This document shows, in pieces, positions 23,104 through 34,828 of a stretch of 64,000 nucleotides of DNA; positions within the stretch are counted from its first letter, which is position 1, and each line of letters begins with the position of its first letter. The notes beneath the pieces are model-generated. The model was not told where the DNA came from and ran no database searches. It saw nothing but the letters and a program-made list of their open reading frames with translations. Source of the stretch: Adenanthera pavonina (lineage: Eukaryota; Streptophyta; Magnoliopsida; Fabales; Fabaceae). Position numbers and translations under genes: made by a program. Location: the NCBI GenBank assembly GCA_026686845.1, contig JAIVEN010000024.1:6125501-6189500 (forward strand). Direction: 5' to 3'.

Positions 23104-24727
23104 TGTTAGTTAGGCTGACTTCCCAAGAGGGGGGGTGAATTAGGAAGATTAAAAATTTTCTGCACAAAGTGAAAACAATGAAGAAAGCAAGGTATGACAG
23201 AAAAACAGAGTATAAAGCAATAAGATGAAAGAGTAGTGATAGAGAGAAGAAAAACTCTGACATTTATTCTGGTTTGGTCTCTCCACTTGACCTACGTCCA
23301 ATCCCCAAGACACCACTTGAGATTTTCCATTATTCAGCAAGAATGCAATGGGCTTCTTGCAAATGCTACAGTACAATGTCGGTGCTCTGTTTTCTAGAGC
23401 TCACTCAATCACTTTCTGCACTTTCACAAAGTGCTTTACAATCCCTTGTGATATCTCCTCACAAGAAAATCTATCTTTCAGATGAAGATTAGATTGTTTA
23501 CAAAGATGAAACTCGCTTGAATAGAGTGAATATGAAAGTTGAAGTACAAGTATTGAAGTAAGAGGGTAAAAGTCTTTGAGTAGAAAATTTGACAGAATTT
23601 TAGTATATACAAAGTTTGACTCATTACCCATAACTTCAGATGATGTTGTATTTATAGATTTAGGTCCCAACTATTCGTTAGAGACAAAATCTATCCATTA
23701 GGGAAGTTATCCAACGGTTACTCTGAAAAACTATCCGTTAACTAACCGCATTGAATGCTTTCGACATACTGAAATTCGAATTTTGGTTGGTCAACAGAAA
23801 GCCCGAAGTTCATCTGTCATGAAGTGAAATTCGAATTTTGATATTTGGAAAATGTTTCTTCTTTGTGACATACGAATTTTCAAGAAGAAAGTTTTTCTGT
23901 TAAGTGTGAACAGTATTTTCAATTTATTACAGTGCCCTCGAAATTCAAATTTTGGAATCCCAAAATTCGTCTGTCTGCAGCATGCTCAAGAAGCACAGTA
24001 GTTCATTTTCTTTCGAAATTCAAATTTTAAAAGAGTGAAGTTCATCTGTCAGAGAGACCTCTTTTCAGATTTACTTCAACATTTGAATTTGTAAACACTG
24101 TCCTTCGTATGTCATAATATCATTTCAACAGACTCAACTTTAGCTTCTGAAATTCGAATTTCTATGTTCAAAGTTCGTCTGTCAGTGAGCAATCTTTGAA
24201 ACTCAACATAATCTTGATTTTAGATGAACTTCAACATTGTTTCAGACGAATTTCTTCAGTTTTCATAAGTTTCATTTTGTCTTAAATTCGAATGTTCAAA
24301 ACTCAAAGATCGTCTGTTACTCAACAGCTTCTTTCAGACACTTATGAAAATTCAAATTTTGGAAAATCAAAATTCGTCTGTCAGAGAGGCATCTCTTCAG
24401 ACTTATTCAGTTTTAGCTTGAAATTCAAATTTCCAAAGCCAAAGTTCGAATTTACAATATGTCAGTTCAATGTAAACTTTTCAAACTTCGTCTGTTGGTG
24501 GGTATTTTTCAAATATTTCATGATTTAACATAAAATCAAGGTTTTTAAAACATCTTTTCATTAAATCAAAGTCTTTTACCCATATTTAAACATAACTAAT
24601 GGTCCTACAGCAAATCTTGTACAGATTACTCAGAACTTCTTCACTTGAAACATTTTGAGCTCCTTTGATGTCTTCATTCTATGCTCTTGAATGTTGGTTT
24701 GGAATCATCAAAACTCTAGATTCAACA
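23104..24727 (-). repeat. 3' LTR of Sirevirus S2
   Basis: TGTTAGTTAGGCTGACTTCC at the left and GATTCAACA at the right; 1624 bp. TATA box at 23649-23657. The U3 array is present but partly decayed: several TTCGAA cores have become TTCAAA. Confidence 0.92.
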
Positions 24728-24742
24728 TTCTCCCCCTTTTTG
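24728..24742 (-). other. Polypurine tract of S2
   Basis: The minus strand reads CAAAAAGGGGGAGAA directly before the LTR start TGTTGAATC. Two more tracts lie upstream, at 24797-24805 (GAGGGGGAG) and 25043-25057 (CAAAAAGGGGGAGAA, inside the extra ORF). Repeated PPTs are a known Sirevirus trait. Confidence 0.85.
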
Positions 24743-24963
24743 ATGATGACAAAATAACTCTCAAACTGGATTAGTACTTGGGTTTGCTTTAGCAAGCTCC
24801 CCCTCAACATATGCATTATATTTCATTAATAGTTGCTTTACAGAAATCAATTAAAGTAAAAAGTACTTCAAAAACCAATTTCAAAACACAAAGTACAATC
24901 ATCAAACAAACAAAATATAGCACAACAAGAGGATTCAAGCCTAGGTTCTAAGTAGTCCTTCCA

Positions 24964-25824
24964 TCACTTCTTCTTGGACTTGGTCTTCTTGCTGTACGTC
25001 TTCCCAGATGGCTCAACAGCAGATTTTCCAGTTTGCTTCCTATTCTCCCCCTTTTTGGCATCATCAGGAAGCCTAACAAAATCAACCAGAGGAGGAATCT
25101 GAGAGACTGGAATAGCTCTGAGAGGCACAAGAGCAAATGGGATTTCTGGTTCAACTGGCGCAGGAGGCTCAAGACTTGGTTCTTCATCATCATCAGAGAC
25201 CTCAAGCAACTCCTGCATTTCTTGCCTGGAAAGAGCCAATTGAGCTCTTTGTTCCTCTGAGAGTCCATAAGCAGTGAGAGAAGGATGAGCTAGTTCATTA
25301 GGACGAAACATTTCTTCAAGCCTTCTCCTCTGAGCTTGCAGCAGAGCATTGTGAGCAATAGCTGCATAATCAACAACAGGTACAATGCTTCTCTCTACAT
25401 TGCTGGCATCCTCCAGCATTGATGAAGTGGAAATGGCTGCCACCAGTCTTTCAACTTGCTTAGATTCTTGAATGGAAAGAATTAAATCCTGAGCTTCTCC
25501 TGAAATGGGCTCATGATGGCCTGTTTCCGGAGGTCCTTCTTCTTCCAAACCATAATCCAAGGGTGGACCAGGACTAGGTGTCCTCATTCCACCAGCATGC
25601 TCAGCACCATCTACATCATCATGCTCAGAGGAGGCAATCTCGAAGGGGCTTGGAGGCTCAGGGGTTGGAGACTGAATAGGCACAGAGAACCCTGGCTGAG
25701 GTGGAGCTGATGTGGTAGGAATTGCACTTCGAATTTCTTCATAGGCATTAGCAACCACTTTCATGTTCTTTGCCAACTGATGAATCTGATCTTGTAGATG
25801 AGCAAATTTGGCATTTTGCTCATC
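24964..25824 (-). CDS. C-terminal part of extra ORF between pol and 3' LTR (S2)
   Basis: 287 open codons, truncated at the upstream end; the first Met in frame is at 25776 (MAKNMKVVANAYEEIRSAI). The visible part starts DEQNAKFAHLQDQIHQLAKNM, probably a coiled coil. A long Pro/Ser/Glu-rich linker (SPTPEPPSPFEIASSE) follows, then a helical stretch (AHNALLQAQRRRLEEMF) and a basic tail, KTYSKKTKSKKK, that could be a nuclear localisation signal. PPT-like DNA encodes its residues KKGEN. A homologous but broken copy is at 31814-34011. Its position matches the env-like ORF of Sireviruses, but I see no signal peptide or membrane segment, so function is unknown. Confidence 0.8.
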   Translation of the reverse strand, partial: DEQNAKFAHLQDQIHQLAKNMKVVANAYEEIRSAIPTTSAPPQPGFSVPIQSPTPEPPSPFEIASSEHDDVDGAEHAGGMRTPSPGPPLDYGLEEEGPPETGHHEPISGEAQDLILSIQESKQVERLVAAISTSSMLEDASNVERSIVPVVDYAAIAHNALLQAQRRRLEEMFRPNELAHPSLTAYGLSEEQRAQLALSRQEMQELLEVSDDDEEPSLEPPAPVEPEIPFALVPLRAIPVSQIPPLVDFVRLPDDAKKGENRKQTGKSAVEPSGKTYSKKTKSKKK

Positions 25825-25825
25825 C

Positions 25826-27212
25826 CTATATTAATTTATGGTAAATTTGAAAAATACTCACTAAAAGACAAATCTTGAACTATGAAACTTCATATGTTTC
25901 TTTAAAAATTTGAACTTTGATAACTAAAATTCGAAGTTAAAGAGATGTTGCCTCTGATAGATGAATTTTAAACTGTTGAAATTTGAATTTTGGGTCAAGC
26001 ATAATTTGTGAAAAATGAAAAATTCGTTTAAAACTTTGTCAAAGTTCATCTGAAATTAAAGTGTAAAAAATGTTCAAAGTTAGTCTCTCTGATAAATGAA
26101 CTTTAGTTTTGAAAATTCAAGCTTTGAATGAAAAAGTATAAGTCTGATTAGAAGTCCCTCTGACAGACAAACTTTAGTTTTGAAAATTCGAACTTCGGAA
26201 TGAAAACATATAAGTCTAATAAGAGATCTCTCTGACAAATAAACTTTGAAGGCTCAAAATTCAAATTTTGAAAAAAACTTTTGTGCCATATTAAGTTACT
26301 CACTGACATATGAATTTCAGACCCCCCAAATTTGAATTTCGAGTGCACTATAGCAACATGGAACAACTGTTCACATTTATTAGAAACACTTTAAACTTGA
26401 AAATCTGTATGTTCTAACTTGGGAAATATTTGTCAATATCAAAATTCAAATTTCACTATTGATCAAATGAATTTTGAAGTTCAACATTAAAGTTTTTAAA
26501 TTATGGTCTCTGTGAAATTCATCTGTTGATACCCCAAAATTTGAATTTTGAATGTCAGACACATTAAATACGGTTGGTGAACAGCTAGTTTTACAGAGTA
26601 ACCATTGGGTACAGTCTCTAACGGCTAGATCTTGTCTCTAACATACAGTTAAGACATAAATCTATAAATAAAATTTCATTTAAAGGTATGGGTAACAAAA
26701 TTACATTGTATATATTGAACCTCTAGAAAAATCATTAGACAAAACCTTCTACTTTTTCATACTTCATTTATTGCTCTTTAACTGTCAAACAAACTCTATA
26801 TTAGAGAGTTTCTCTTGTTGTAAGTAATTTTATCTTCATCTAGGAGAAAGATTTTCTTGTGAAGGCATTTTATAAGAGATTTGGGAAACACTTAGTTAGA
26901 GTGTAGAGTGAGAATCTGTAAGCTCTTAGAACAGAGCACAAGTTGTACTATAACATTGGAAGGAGCCCACCGAATTCTTGCAAGATAATGGAAAATCTCA
27001 AGTGATAGCTTAAGGATTGGATGTAGATCAAGAGGAAGAGACTGAACCAGGATAAATCTTTATGTCTTTCTATCCTCTACCTTGCTTATTGCTCTATTAC
27101 ATTATGTACTCTGTTTTTCTGCAACTTTTGCTTTGACTGCTCTTTTGTAATTTTACAAAAAATTTCAAACTTCCTAATTCACCCCCTTCTTGGGAAGCCA
27201 GCAGACCTAACA
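25826..27212 (+). repeat. 5' LTR of S3, 5'-truncated
   Basis: It begins mid-LTR (CCTATATTAATTTATGG matches CCTATATTAACTTATGA at 34486 in the 3' LTR) and ends GCAGACCTAACA. TATA box at 26662-26670. Most array motifs have lost their CpG (AAATTTGAATTT, AAATTCAAATTT). Confidence 0.88.
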
Positions 27213-27214
27213 AG

Positions 27215-27226
27215 TGGTATCGGAGC
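27215..27226 (+). other. Primer-binding site of S3
   Basis: TGGTATCGGAGC, one mismatch from the initiator tRNA-Met PBS, two bases after the LTR end. Confidence 0.88.
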
Positions 27227-27267
27227 CTGAACTCCCAAGTAAAGGATCTAACAATCCAGGAGAATTA

Positions 27268-28912
27268 ATGGCTGGCTTTGGAGAAAGTATTCTTCCTGAA
27301 GGAAACAACACAAATAGACCTCCTGGCTTGAGTGGAGAGTATTATGGATACTGGAAGATGAGAAGATAAATCTATCTCCAGTCTATTGACTTAGACACCT
27401 GATCAGTCATCTAGATAGGGGATTTTGTCCCAATAAAGCTGCAGGATGATGGTAAATACAAAGAAAAGCCAGAAGAGAAGCGGAATGAGGAAGATAAGAG
27501 AAAAGTCCTATTCAACTACAAAACAAAACACTGTCTGGTTAGTGCACTCAATCAGGACGAGTTTTATAGGATGTCTCAATGTACCACAGCCAAAGGAATA
27601 TGGGACACTCTAGAAATTACTCACGAAGGAACAACTAGAGTGAGGAGAACAAATTAAACTCTTGTATCAGTGAATATGAAAGCTTCAAAATGATGGAAGG
27701 TGAAAACATCAAAGAATTGCAAAAAAGATTCACCCTTATTATGAATCAATTGAAGAGTCATGGCAAGGAGTACATACAACCAGAGAAAGTCAGAAAAATT
27801 CTTAGAGCTCTTCCTCTAGAATGGCAACCAAAAGTGACAGCTATAGAAGAAGCCAGAGGAGAGTCAATGGCTTCTGTCACAGCTCTCTTTGACAGTCTTG
27901 AAGAGTATGAAGGTAAGATGAAAGCCCTCAAGGAAGCTAGTCAAGATAAGAAGAAAAAGAGCTTGCATTAAAAGCTGCAGAAGAACGAGAAGAAGAATCT
28001 AATGATGAAGAAGAACTGGATGAAGAGACTCTGTCTATGTTAGTTAGAAAATTTGGAAGGTTCTATAATAAGAAGAGAAATAAAAGATTCTTCAAGAAAG
28101 GAGCAGCTGCAGACAATAAGAAAGAAGACAAAGAGCCTGTCATCTACTATGAATACAAGAAGTAAGGGCATATCAAATGGGATTGTCCACAATTCCTGAA
28201 GAAGTAAGAAAAAGAAAAGAAAGCTGTTGATAAAGGTAAAAAAAAAGGGCATACATCTCATCAATCTGGGGTAACAACTCAAATGAAGAGAATGAAGATG
28301 AGAAAGAAATTGCCAACATCTACTTGATGGCACTTGCATATGATGAAACTCCAAACTCATCTAACAATGATCATGAAGATGAGGTAAATGATTCTGGACC
28401 CTTCTATTTTGAATTGCTTAACACATTTCATGATCTGCATGATGAGTTCATTAAAACTGCAAAAGAATTAAAACTGGCTAAGAAGAAGATTAGCAAGTTA
28501 GAATCTAATTGTAAAATATCTGACACTGCATCTTTGCATAGAACTAAATTTGTTTGTTGTACATCATGCACTGAACTGAAAAAAAAACAATGAATATCTA
28601 AAAAGCATGGCTAAACTTACTAAGGGAAAATATATGTTGTTTGTTTTATTAGGATGTCAAAGAATTGCACAAGGAAAAGCTAGACTTAGCTATGATCCTT
28701 GTGCAGCCAAAGAAAAGAATGAAAAGAAGAATCAAAATTTATATATGAGACATTTTGTGCATACTGATGGAAATAAGAAGAAAAGTTACGACTTAAAATC
28801 CATTGAATCTTATGTCCAACCAAAATATGTAAAACAAAAATATTATTTGCATTGTTTTCTTACTAAATCACAATCTAGCAGTCTCTTTATCACCTACCAC
28901 TTTTGTAACAAT
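27268..28912 (+). pseudogene. gag: Copia gag pseudogene (S3)
   Basis: It starts at the ATG of MAGFGESILPEG as in S1 and follows the S1 gag along its length, with frameshifts and stops (for instance R* for RM near 27365). The LRALPLEWQPKVTAIEEA block is intact at about 27800. The first CCHC is damaged (YYEYKK*GHIKWDCPQF, so two cysteines are lost). The reading stops inside the second knuckle at YHFCNN, where an internal deletion joins it to pol. It cannot make a functional capsid protein. Confidence 0.92.
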
Positions 28913-30893
28913 GGAAAAGATAATCTGGGTATGTTTGATGCCAAATTAGATGAAGGTATATTCCTTGACTATTCTAGTAGAAGTAAAGCATATAGGTTTT
29001 CAATAAAAAGACTAGAACTATAGAAGAATCTGCGCATGTTGTCTTTATTGAAAATGAAACTGTTTCCAAGCTTGTCATTGATGAAGATAATCTCATTTCT
29101 AGCTTTAAGAACTTGAATTTTTCTGGAGAAGATAAAATTGAACCTCCAAAAATATTTAAATCTGCTAATGTAGAGGAAGATATTCAGGAGAAAGATATTA
29201 AACATGAAAAGAATGAAGAAATTTCTCAAGAACTCCCTAGAGCTTAGAGATATCAAAGGAGTTATCCAGTTGAACAAGTGACTGGGGGTGTTCAAGAGAA
29301 TGTTAAAACCAGAAGACAACTTAGGGATCAAATAAATAACTGTGCAATTATTTCTCAAATTGAACCTAAGTGTGCTGAAGAAGCCTTAACTAATAAATAT
29401 TGGATACTAGCTATGCAAGATAAACTTAATCAGTTTGAAAGAAATCAAATTTGGGATTTAGTGCCTAGACCCAAAGATCACCTAATTATTGGGACAAAAT
29501 AGATATTTAGAAATAAACTTGATGAATAAGGAACAATTATAAAAAACAAAGCTAGATTAGTGGCTAAAGGATATAATCAGGGACAAAGCATAGATTATGA
29601 GGAAACTTTTGCACCAGTTGCAAGATTAGAAGCAATAAGAATCCTGTTAGCCTTTGCATGCATGAAAGACATAATGCTATATCAAATGGATATAAAGATT
29701 GCTTTTCTGAATAGATATATCATGGAAGAAGTTTATGTTCATCAACCTCCAGGTTTTGAGAATTCAATAAAGCCAAACCATGTTTATAAACTGAAGAAAG
29801 CTCTTCATAGCTTAAAATAAGTTCCTAGAGCATGCTTTTAAATGCTAAGTAATTTCTTAACTGAAAAGGGATTTGATAAAGGAAAAGTAAATACAACGTT
29901 GTTTACTAAGAAAGAGAATAAAGACTTACTTATTGTTCAAATTTATGTTAATGATATTATATTTGGTGCTACTAATGAATCTCTTTGCAAGAATTTCTCT
30001 AAGCTAATGCAAAGTGAATATGTAATGTCAATGATGGGTGATCTCAACTTCTTTTTTAGACTGCAAATTAGACAATGTGGTAATGACATCTTTCTTAATC
30101 AATCAAAATATCTGAAGTAGCTGCTTAAAAAGTTTGGAATGGAAAACACCAAATCAACGGGGACTCCTATGGCTACTACAACAAAACTTGATATGGATGA
30201 GGGAGGAAAGCCCTTTGACATAACTTAGTATAGGAGAATGATTGGCTCCCTGCCATACCTAACAGCTAGTAGACTTGACATTATGTTCAGTGTTTGTATA
30301 TGTGCAAGGTTCCAATCATGTCCTAAAGAGTCCCATGCAACAACTGTGAAAAGAATTTTCTAATACCTAATTGAAATATCACATATGTGACTTTGGTATC
30401 TAAAAAGCAATGGAGATAGGCTCATGGGATACATTAATGCTAACTTTGCTGGATCCAAAACTGATAGAAAAGGCACAAGTGGAACGTGTTAGTTTCTTGA
30501 AGGATCCCTGGTTTCATGGTTTAGCAAGAGGCAGAACAGTGTGGCTCTCTCCACAGCAGAAGCTGAATATGTTGCAGTAGGCTGCTGTTGTGCTCAAGTC
30601 CTTTGGATAAAGTAGCAACTTAAAGATCTTGAGATTAAGATGAAGGAGATACCAATAAAATATGATAATTAAAGTGCTATCAACATCACAAAGAACCCAT
30701 TCATGCATTCAAGGAAAAAACACATTAAAGTAAGACATCACTTCATAAGGGATAGTGTTTTGAAAGGAGACATCAAATTGGAATACATCCCTACTAAAGA
30801 TGAAATTCTAGTTATTTTGACTAAGCCACTTGTAGAAGATAGACACTGCAAAATTAGAAGGGAGCTGGGAATAGTAAATCTCAATAAATTGTA
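28913..30893 (+). pseudogene. pol: Copia RT-RNase H pseudogene (S3), protease and integrase core deleted
   Basis: The reading resumes at NGKDNLGMFDAKLDEGIF, the C-terminal part of integrase. RT follows with ARLVAKGYNQGQSIDYEETF and LYQMDIKIAFLNRYIMEEVY. The catalytic motif is YVNDIIFG instead of YVDDIIFG, so a metal-binding aspartate is lost. The RNase H part shows STAEAEYVAVGC and KHIKVRHHFIRD, and the frame ends at ELGIVNLNKL. In-frame stops occur at many former Trp and Gln codons (GTK* for GTKW, LK* for LKQ). Compared with S1 about 1.3 kb containing the second knuckle, protease and integrase core is missing. Confidence 0.92.
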
Positions 30894-31813
30894 AGTAAGC
30901 CTCTACATAAATCTATTTAAAGTTTTTGACATTAAATCAATACTAACTTTAGCATTAGAGTATGTTTAAGATATTTTGCAGGTACTCCACATAAGTCTAG
31001 ATGATAGGAAATCAGTTTACTGGAGTTAATTAGAACTGCACATTTAAAAGATGCTGAAGGAAAGCTAAAAATTCAAACTTTCAAGCCATATTTGTAAGTT
31101 AGAAATCAGAAATTTTCCTTTTAGATGTCATTAACGAATTTCCATGTTAAAATGTGTTTTTGAATGAACTGGTATGCTTAACATTTGAACTTAGGTACTT
31201 ATTAGATGAATTTCAATAGCTTCTATGTTGATACAGCACTCTCATATCTTTTGAAATTCTTCTGTTGACTGCTAGAAATTCGAATTTTAGAAATACAATG
31301 TGAATGTTTGCTTTGCTCAAAATGCTCCCTATGCGAATTTCGATGCCTCAAAACACACATTTTAGAGACTCTTTACAATATTTTTAAATACAAATTTTTG
31401 AATCTCTAAATTCGTCTGTTGAAGCAAGCTTTCATGCCAAGTCTTTGTAAGACAAACTTTCATAAATGAAATTTGTCTGTTGCTTCTCTCATTCTCTAAT
31501 TGCTTAATGTGTGATTCCTCGAAATTCAAACTTTGAAAATTCGTTTGTTAGAAAGCCTCCTTGTGTAGGTTAACTAGTAACTGCTTGAAATTCGAATTTT
31601 GACCTCTCAAAATTTGTCTGTTGAATGGTTACAAAAGTTAAAATGAAGGGTCTCGCTCTAATCAGATGCAACCCTATTCATCTCTCTCCCAAGTTTATCC
31701 ACCTTTTCTCTTAATTTCTCATCAATTCCATTCACAAATCTTCATTTTGCACTGTTTAAACTTCATTTCAAGCCTTATAAACTCCTTCCTTGCATTTTTC
31801 TGTATCAATCATT
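30894..31813 (+). promoter_or_regulatory. Leader between pol and extra ORF, with LTR-type motifs
   Basis: No gene. From about 31080 to 31625 it carries the same words as the LTR U3 array: AGAAATTCGAATTTTAG, TTGAAATTCGAATTTTGACC, AAATTCGTCTGTTG, AAAATTCGTTTGTTAG. Since the U3 array sits before the LTR promoter, this second array may sit before a promoter for the extra ORF; that is inference only. Confidence 0.55.
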
Positions 31814-34011
31814 CATGAGAATGGCAAGGGTTAAGAATCCTAATGTGGGTAAAGGAGAGTCTAGACCAAAGAGAGCAGTTAAGTCTCAATATGCCTCCAA
31901 GGAGGCAAGACTCAAAAAAAAAAAAGATGAATCCGGCAAGGGAACTCCATCTAAAAAGTAGAAAATCACTCCTAAAGCAGATTCGAAGAAACCTATACCT
32001 GCTGCCCTTGCTGCTCCTACTTCTTCTTCTTTTTCCAGCACTATGTCAGAGGAATACCAGTTAACCATGAAGCCATTATGGAGCAACGCTCATATCATGG
32101 AAGAGTATATGACTAAGTCCATCAGCAAGAAGGTAATCAAACCTCACTATACAAATATGGAAGAATTTCTTAATTCCAATCATTTTGACACTAGGCTGTA
32201 GATGATAAGATATAAGAACTTGTTGGAAATTAAAGAGAGAGATGATGATGAGGTTGTTAAAATATGGTATACTGCTCTGATATACGACAACAAAAAGGAG
32301 AAATGGAAGGTAAATCTGAAGTCTAAAACTATCTAGTTGTTTGATGAAACCTTCAATGAAGTACTAAAAATTCTTGTGTAAGATGGCCAAAAAATTGATA
32401 TCACCACCTCAAGGTACATGGATGAGGATGAAACTACAGATGAGGAAGGTGGTCCTTTCTTGAATTGAAAAGAAAATGCAATACTGAATACCTTGTTTAG
32501 AAGGCGTGAGAATATGCCTCCTCTGAGTTTGCTGAAGCCCTCTGATCTTAGTGCTCATGTCAGGGTCCTATACTATATTGTGTCTAGGATTATATTCAAT
32601 AAAGGAGGAAGATTTAATTTGATCACAAGGGCTGAAGCACATGTGATGACTGCACTCATACGTGGCAAGCTAATTAATATGAGCCATATCATCCTTCAAT
32701 GCATGATCAAAGTAAGACATCAAAGGAGAGATTCTACTTTGTCCTTTGCCTCCATTATCTCCAAAATACTTTAGTATGCTAGAATTCAACACCTGGAGAA
32801 AGGGAAAGGCAAGCCCATTGAAGTCTTCAAAGAGGAAGAATTGCAAAGGATGGGAATTGAGAGAAAAGATGGTAGGTGGATTGGAAAAGTAGCTGGAAAG
32901 TTAGAAGACTTGTTCTTTGAGAAAGGTCACTCATAATAGCAAGCAGGAATCTCTGAGGCTGTTCCACCCTCATAGCCCTCACCACAGCTTCTCAACCTAT
33001 TTCTCCTCCACCTCAACCCACTCAGATACCTTAGCCATCTACTCCCTCCACCTGGTTAAAGCCAACCAAGATCATTGAGTTGTATGACAGCTTGTCTGCA
33101 CTCATGCTGAGCATCCAAGATGAGCAAAATGCCAAGTTTGCTCACCTCCAAGATTAGATATTTCAATTGGCCAAAACATGAAAATGGTTCCTGATGCGTA
33201 TGAGGACATCAGAAGTGCTATCCCCTCTACATCAGCTCCACCTCAACTAGGATCCTCTAAGCCTACCAAGTCTCCTACTCCTGAACCTCTAAGCCCATTT
33301 GAGGTAGCCTCTCCTGAGCTTGCTCATACTGAAAACGCTGCTAGTCAAACTGGTAGAACTTTGGCCACTCCACAGGCCTCCACAAATGAGACAAATCCTG
33401 GTCCTCCCTTGGACTATGGCATGGAGGAAGAAACTCCTCTGGAAGTAAGTTCCCATGAGTCTATTATAGAAGATGCTCAAGAATCAATTCTGTCACTTCA
33501 AGAATATGAGCAAATGGAGAAGCTTGTAGCATCTATCACTTTTGCACAATCTTTCAAGCTGCTCTGAATGTGAAAAGAAGCCTTGTACCTTACTTGGATA
33601 TTATAGCTATTGCACATGATGCCATTATACAAGCTCAAAAAAAAAGGCTTGATGAATTATTTCCTCCTTCTGCTCCTCAACCTTCATCTCCTCAATATGG
33701 CATGACCATAGCACAAAGGGCAAGGTTTGGCAACCTTAAGAAGATAGTTCAAGAGATAGTTGAAGATGTTAAGGATGCCCTTCCTGAGTCACTACCATCT
33801 TTCCCTCTTCCTCAAATTCCTTCTGATTTGCCATTTGTTCCTATTCCTCTTCATGTTATTCCAATGTCATAGTTACCTCCTCCTGCTATACACGCTTAAG
33901 TCCCTGATGATGCCAAAAAGGGGGAGAAAAAATCTGACCAAACTAGGAAAACTTCTTAAGGACATTTTGGCAAAACCTACAACAAGAAATCCAAGCCCAA
34001 GAAGAAATGAT
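31814..34011 (+). pseudogene. Extra ORF between pol and 3' LTR (S3), broken
   Basis: It starts at ATG 31814 (MRMARVKNPNVGKGESRPKR), with a basic N-terminus, and one frame can be followed to about 32940 through six or so stops. The middle part (LLKPSDLSAHVRVLYYIVSR, then LITRAEAHVMTALIRGKLIN and GIERKDGRWIGKVAGKLEDL) resembles what I recall of the 'putative plant transposon protein' domain found in many plant retroelements; I have not been able to check this. After a frameshift the C-terminal half (DAYEDIRSAIPSTSAPP from 33178) matches the S2 ORF at 24964-25824, with another shift before 33570. The end is lysine-rich. Role unknown; not translatable as it stands. Confidence 0.75.
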
Positions 34012-34300
34012 TAGATCTTAGGATTGCTTGGTTTTACTTGTACTGATTGTTTATGTTTGCCGCATCTCTTGTAATGAAATGACATTCTTGGTTTGAAATA
34101 TTGTGTTTGCAATGTCATATCACTATACTAAACCTTTAATGAATTAATACAATGAGATTTCCTATCTTCCTTCTGATTTGCTGTATATTCTGCACTTATC
34201 TTTGAACTTTAATGCATATATTGAGGGGGAGCACTTAGAAGCAAACCTAAGTACCAATCCAGTTTGCAGGTTGTTTTGTCATCATCAAAAAGGGGGAGAA
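33914..34300 (+). other. Three PPT-like tracts before the S3 3' LTR
   Basis: AAAAAGGGGGAGAA at 33914-33927 (within the extra ORF), TTGAGGGGGA at 34221-34230, and AAAAAGGGGGAGAA at 34287-34300 adjoining the LTR. The arrangement equals that of S2. Confidence 0.8.
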
Positions 34301-34828
34301 TATTGAATCAAGAGTTTTTGATGATTCCAAACAACTAGATATTAAAGGAGTACAAGAGAACTCAAGTGAAGTAATCCAGGAAGAAATGAGTACAAGATTA
34401 ATTTGTAGGATTTCTCATAGTGTTCACAGAGTAAAAGGCTTTGATCTTTCACCCACTGGTTTTAAAAAAGTGTTTTTCAACAATCCTATATTAACTTATG
34501 ATAAATTTGAAAAATACTAACTAATAGATGGATTTTAAACTGTTAAACTTCATATATTTATTTGAAAAATCAAATTTTGATAATTGAAATTTGAAGTTAC
34601 AAAGATGTTGCCTGTGATAGAAAAATTTCAGACTATTGAAATTCAAATTTTAGGTCAAGCATAATTTGTGAAAAATGAAAAATTCGTTTGAAGCTAGATC
34701 AAAGTTCATTTGAAATTAAAATGCAAAAAGAGTTCAAAGTCAGTCTCTCTTACCTTCGAACTTTAATTTTAAAAATTTGAACATTGAATGAAAAAGTATA
34801 AGTCTTATTAGATGTCCCTCTGATAGAC
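34301..34828 (+). repeat. 3' LTR of S3, first part
   Basis: It begins TATTGAATCAAGAG, a decayed TGTTGAATC, right after the PPT. Interrupted at 34828 by solo LTR A2. Confidence 0.88.

Larger units (their letters stand above)
23104..25825 (-). mobile_element. Sirevirus S2, 3' end only
   Basis: Minus sense: an extra ORF (25824-24964), three PPT-like tracts, then the 3' LTR (24727-23104). Gag, pol and the 5' LTR are missing; the copy ends abruptly at about 25825, where it is joined to the inside of the S3 LTR. Confidence 0.88.
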
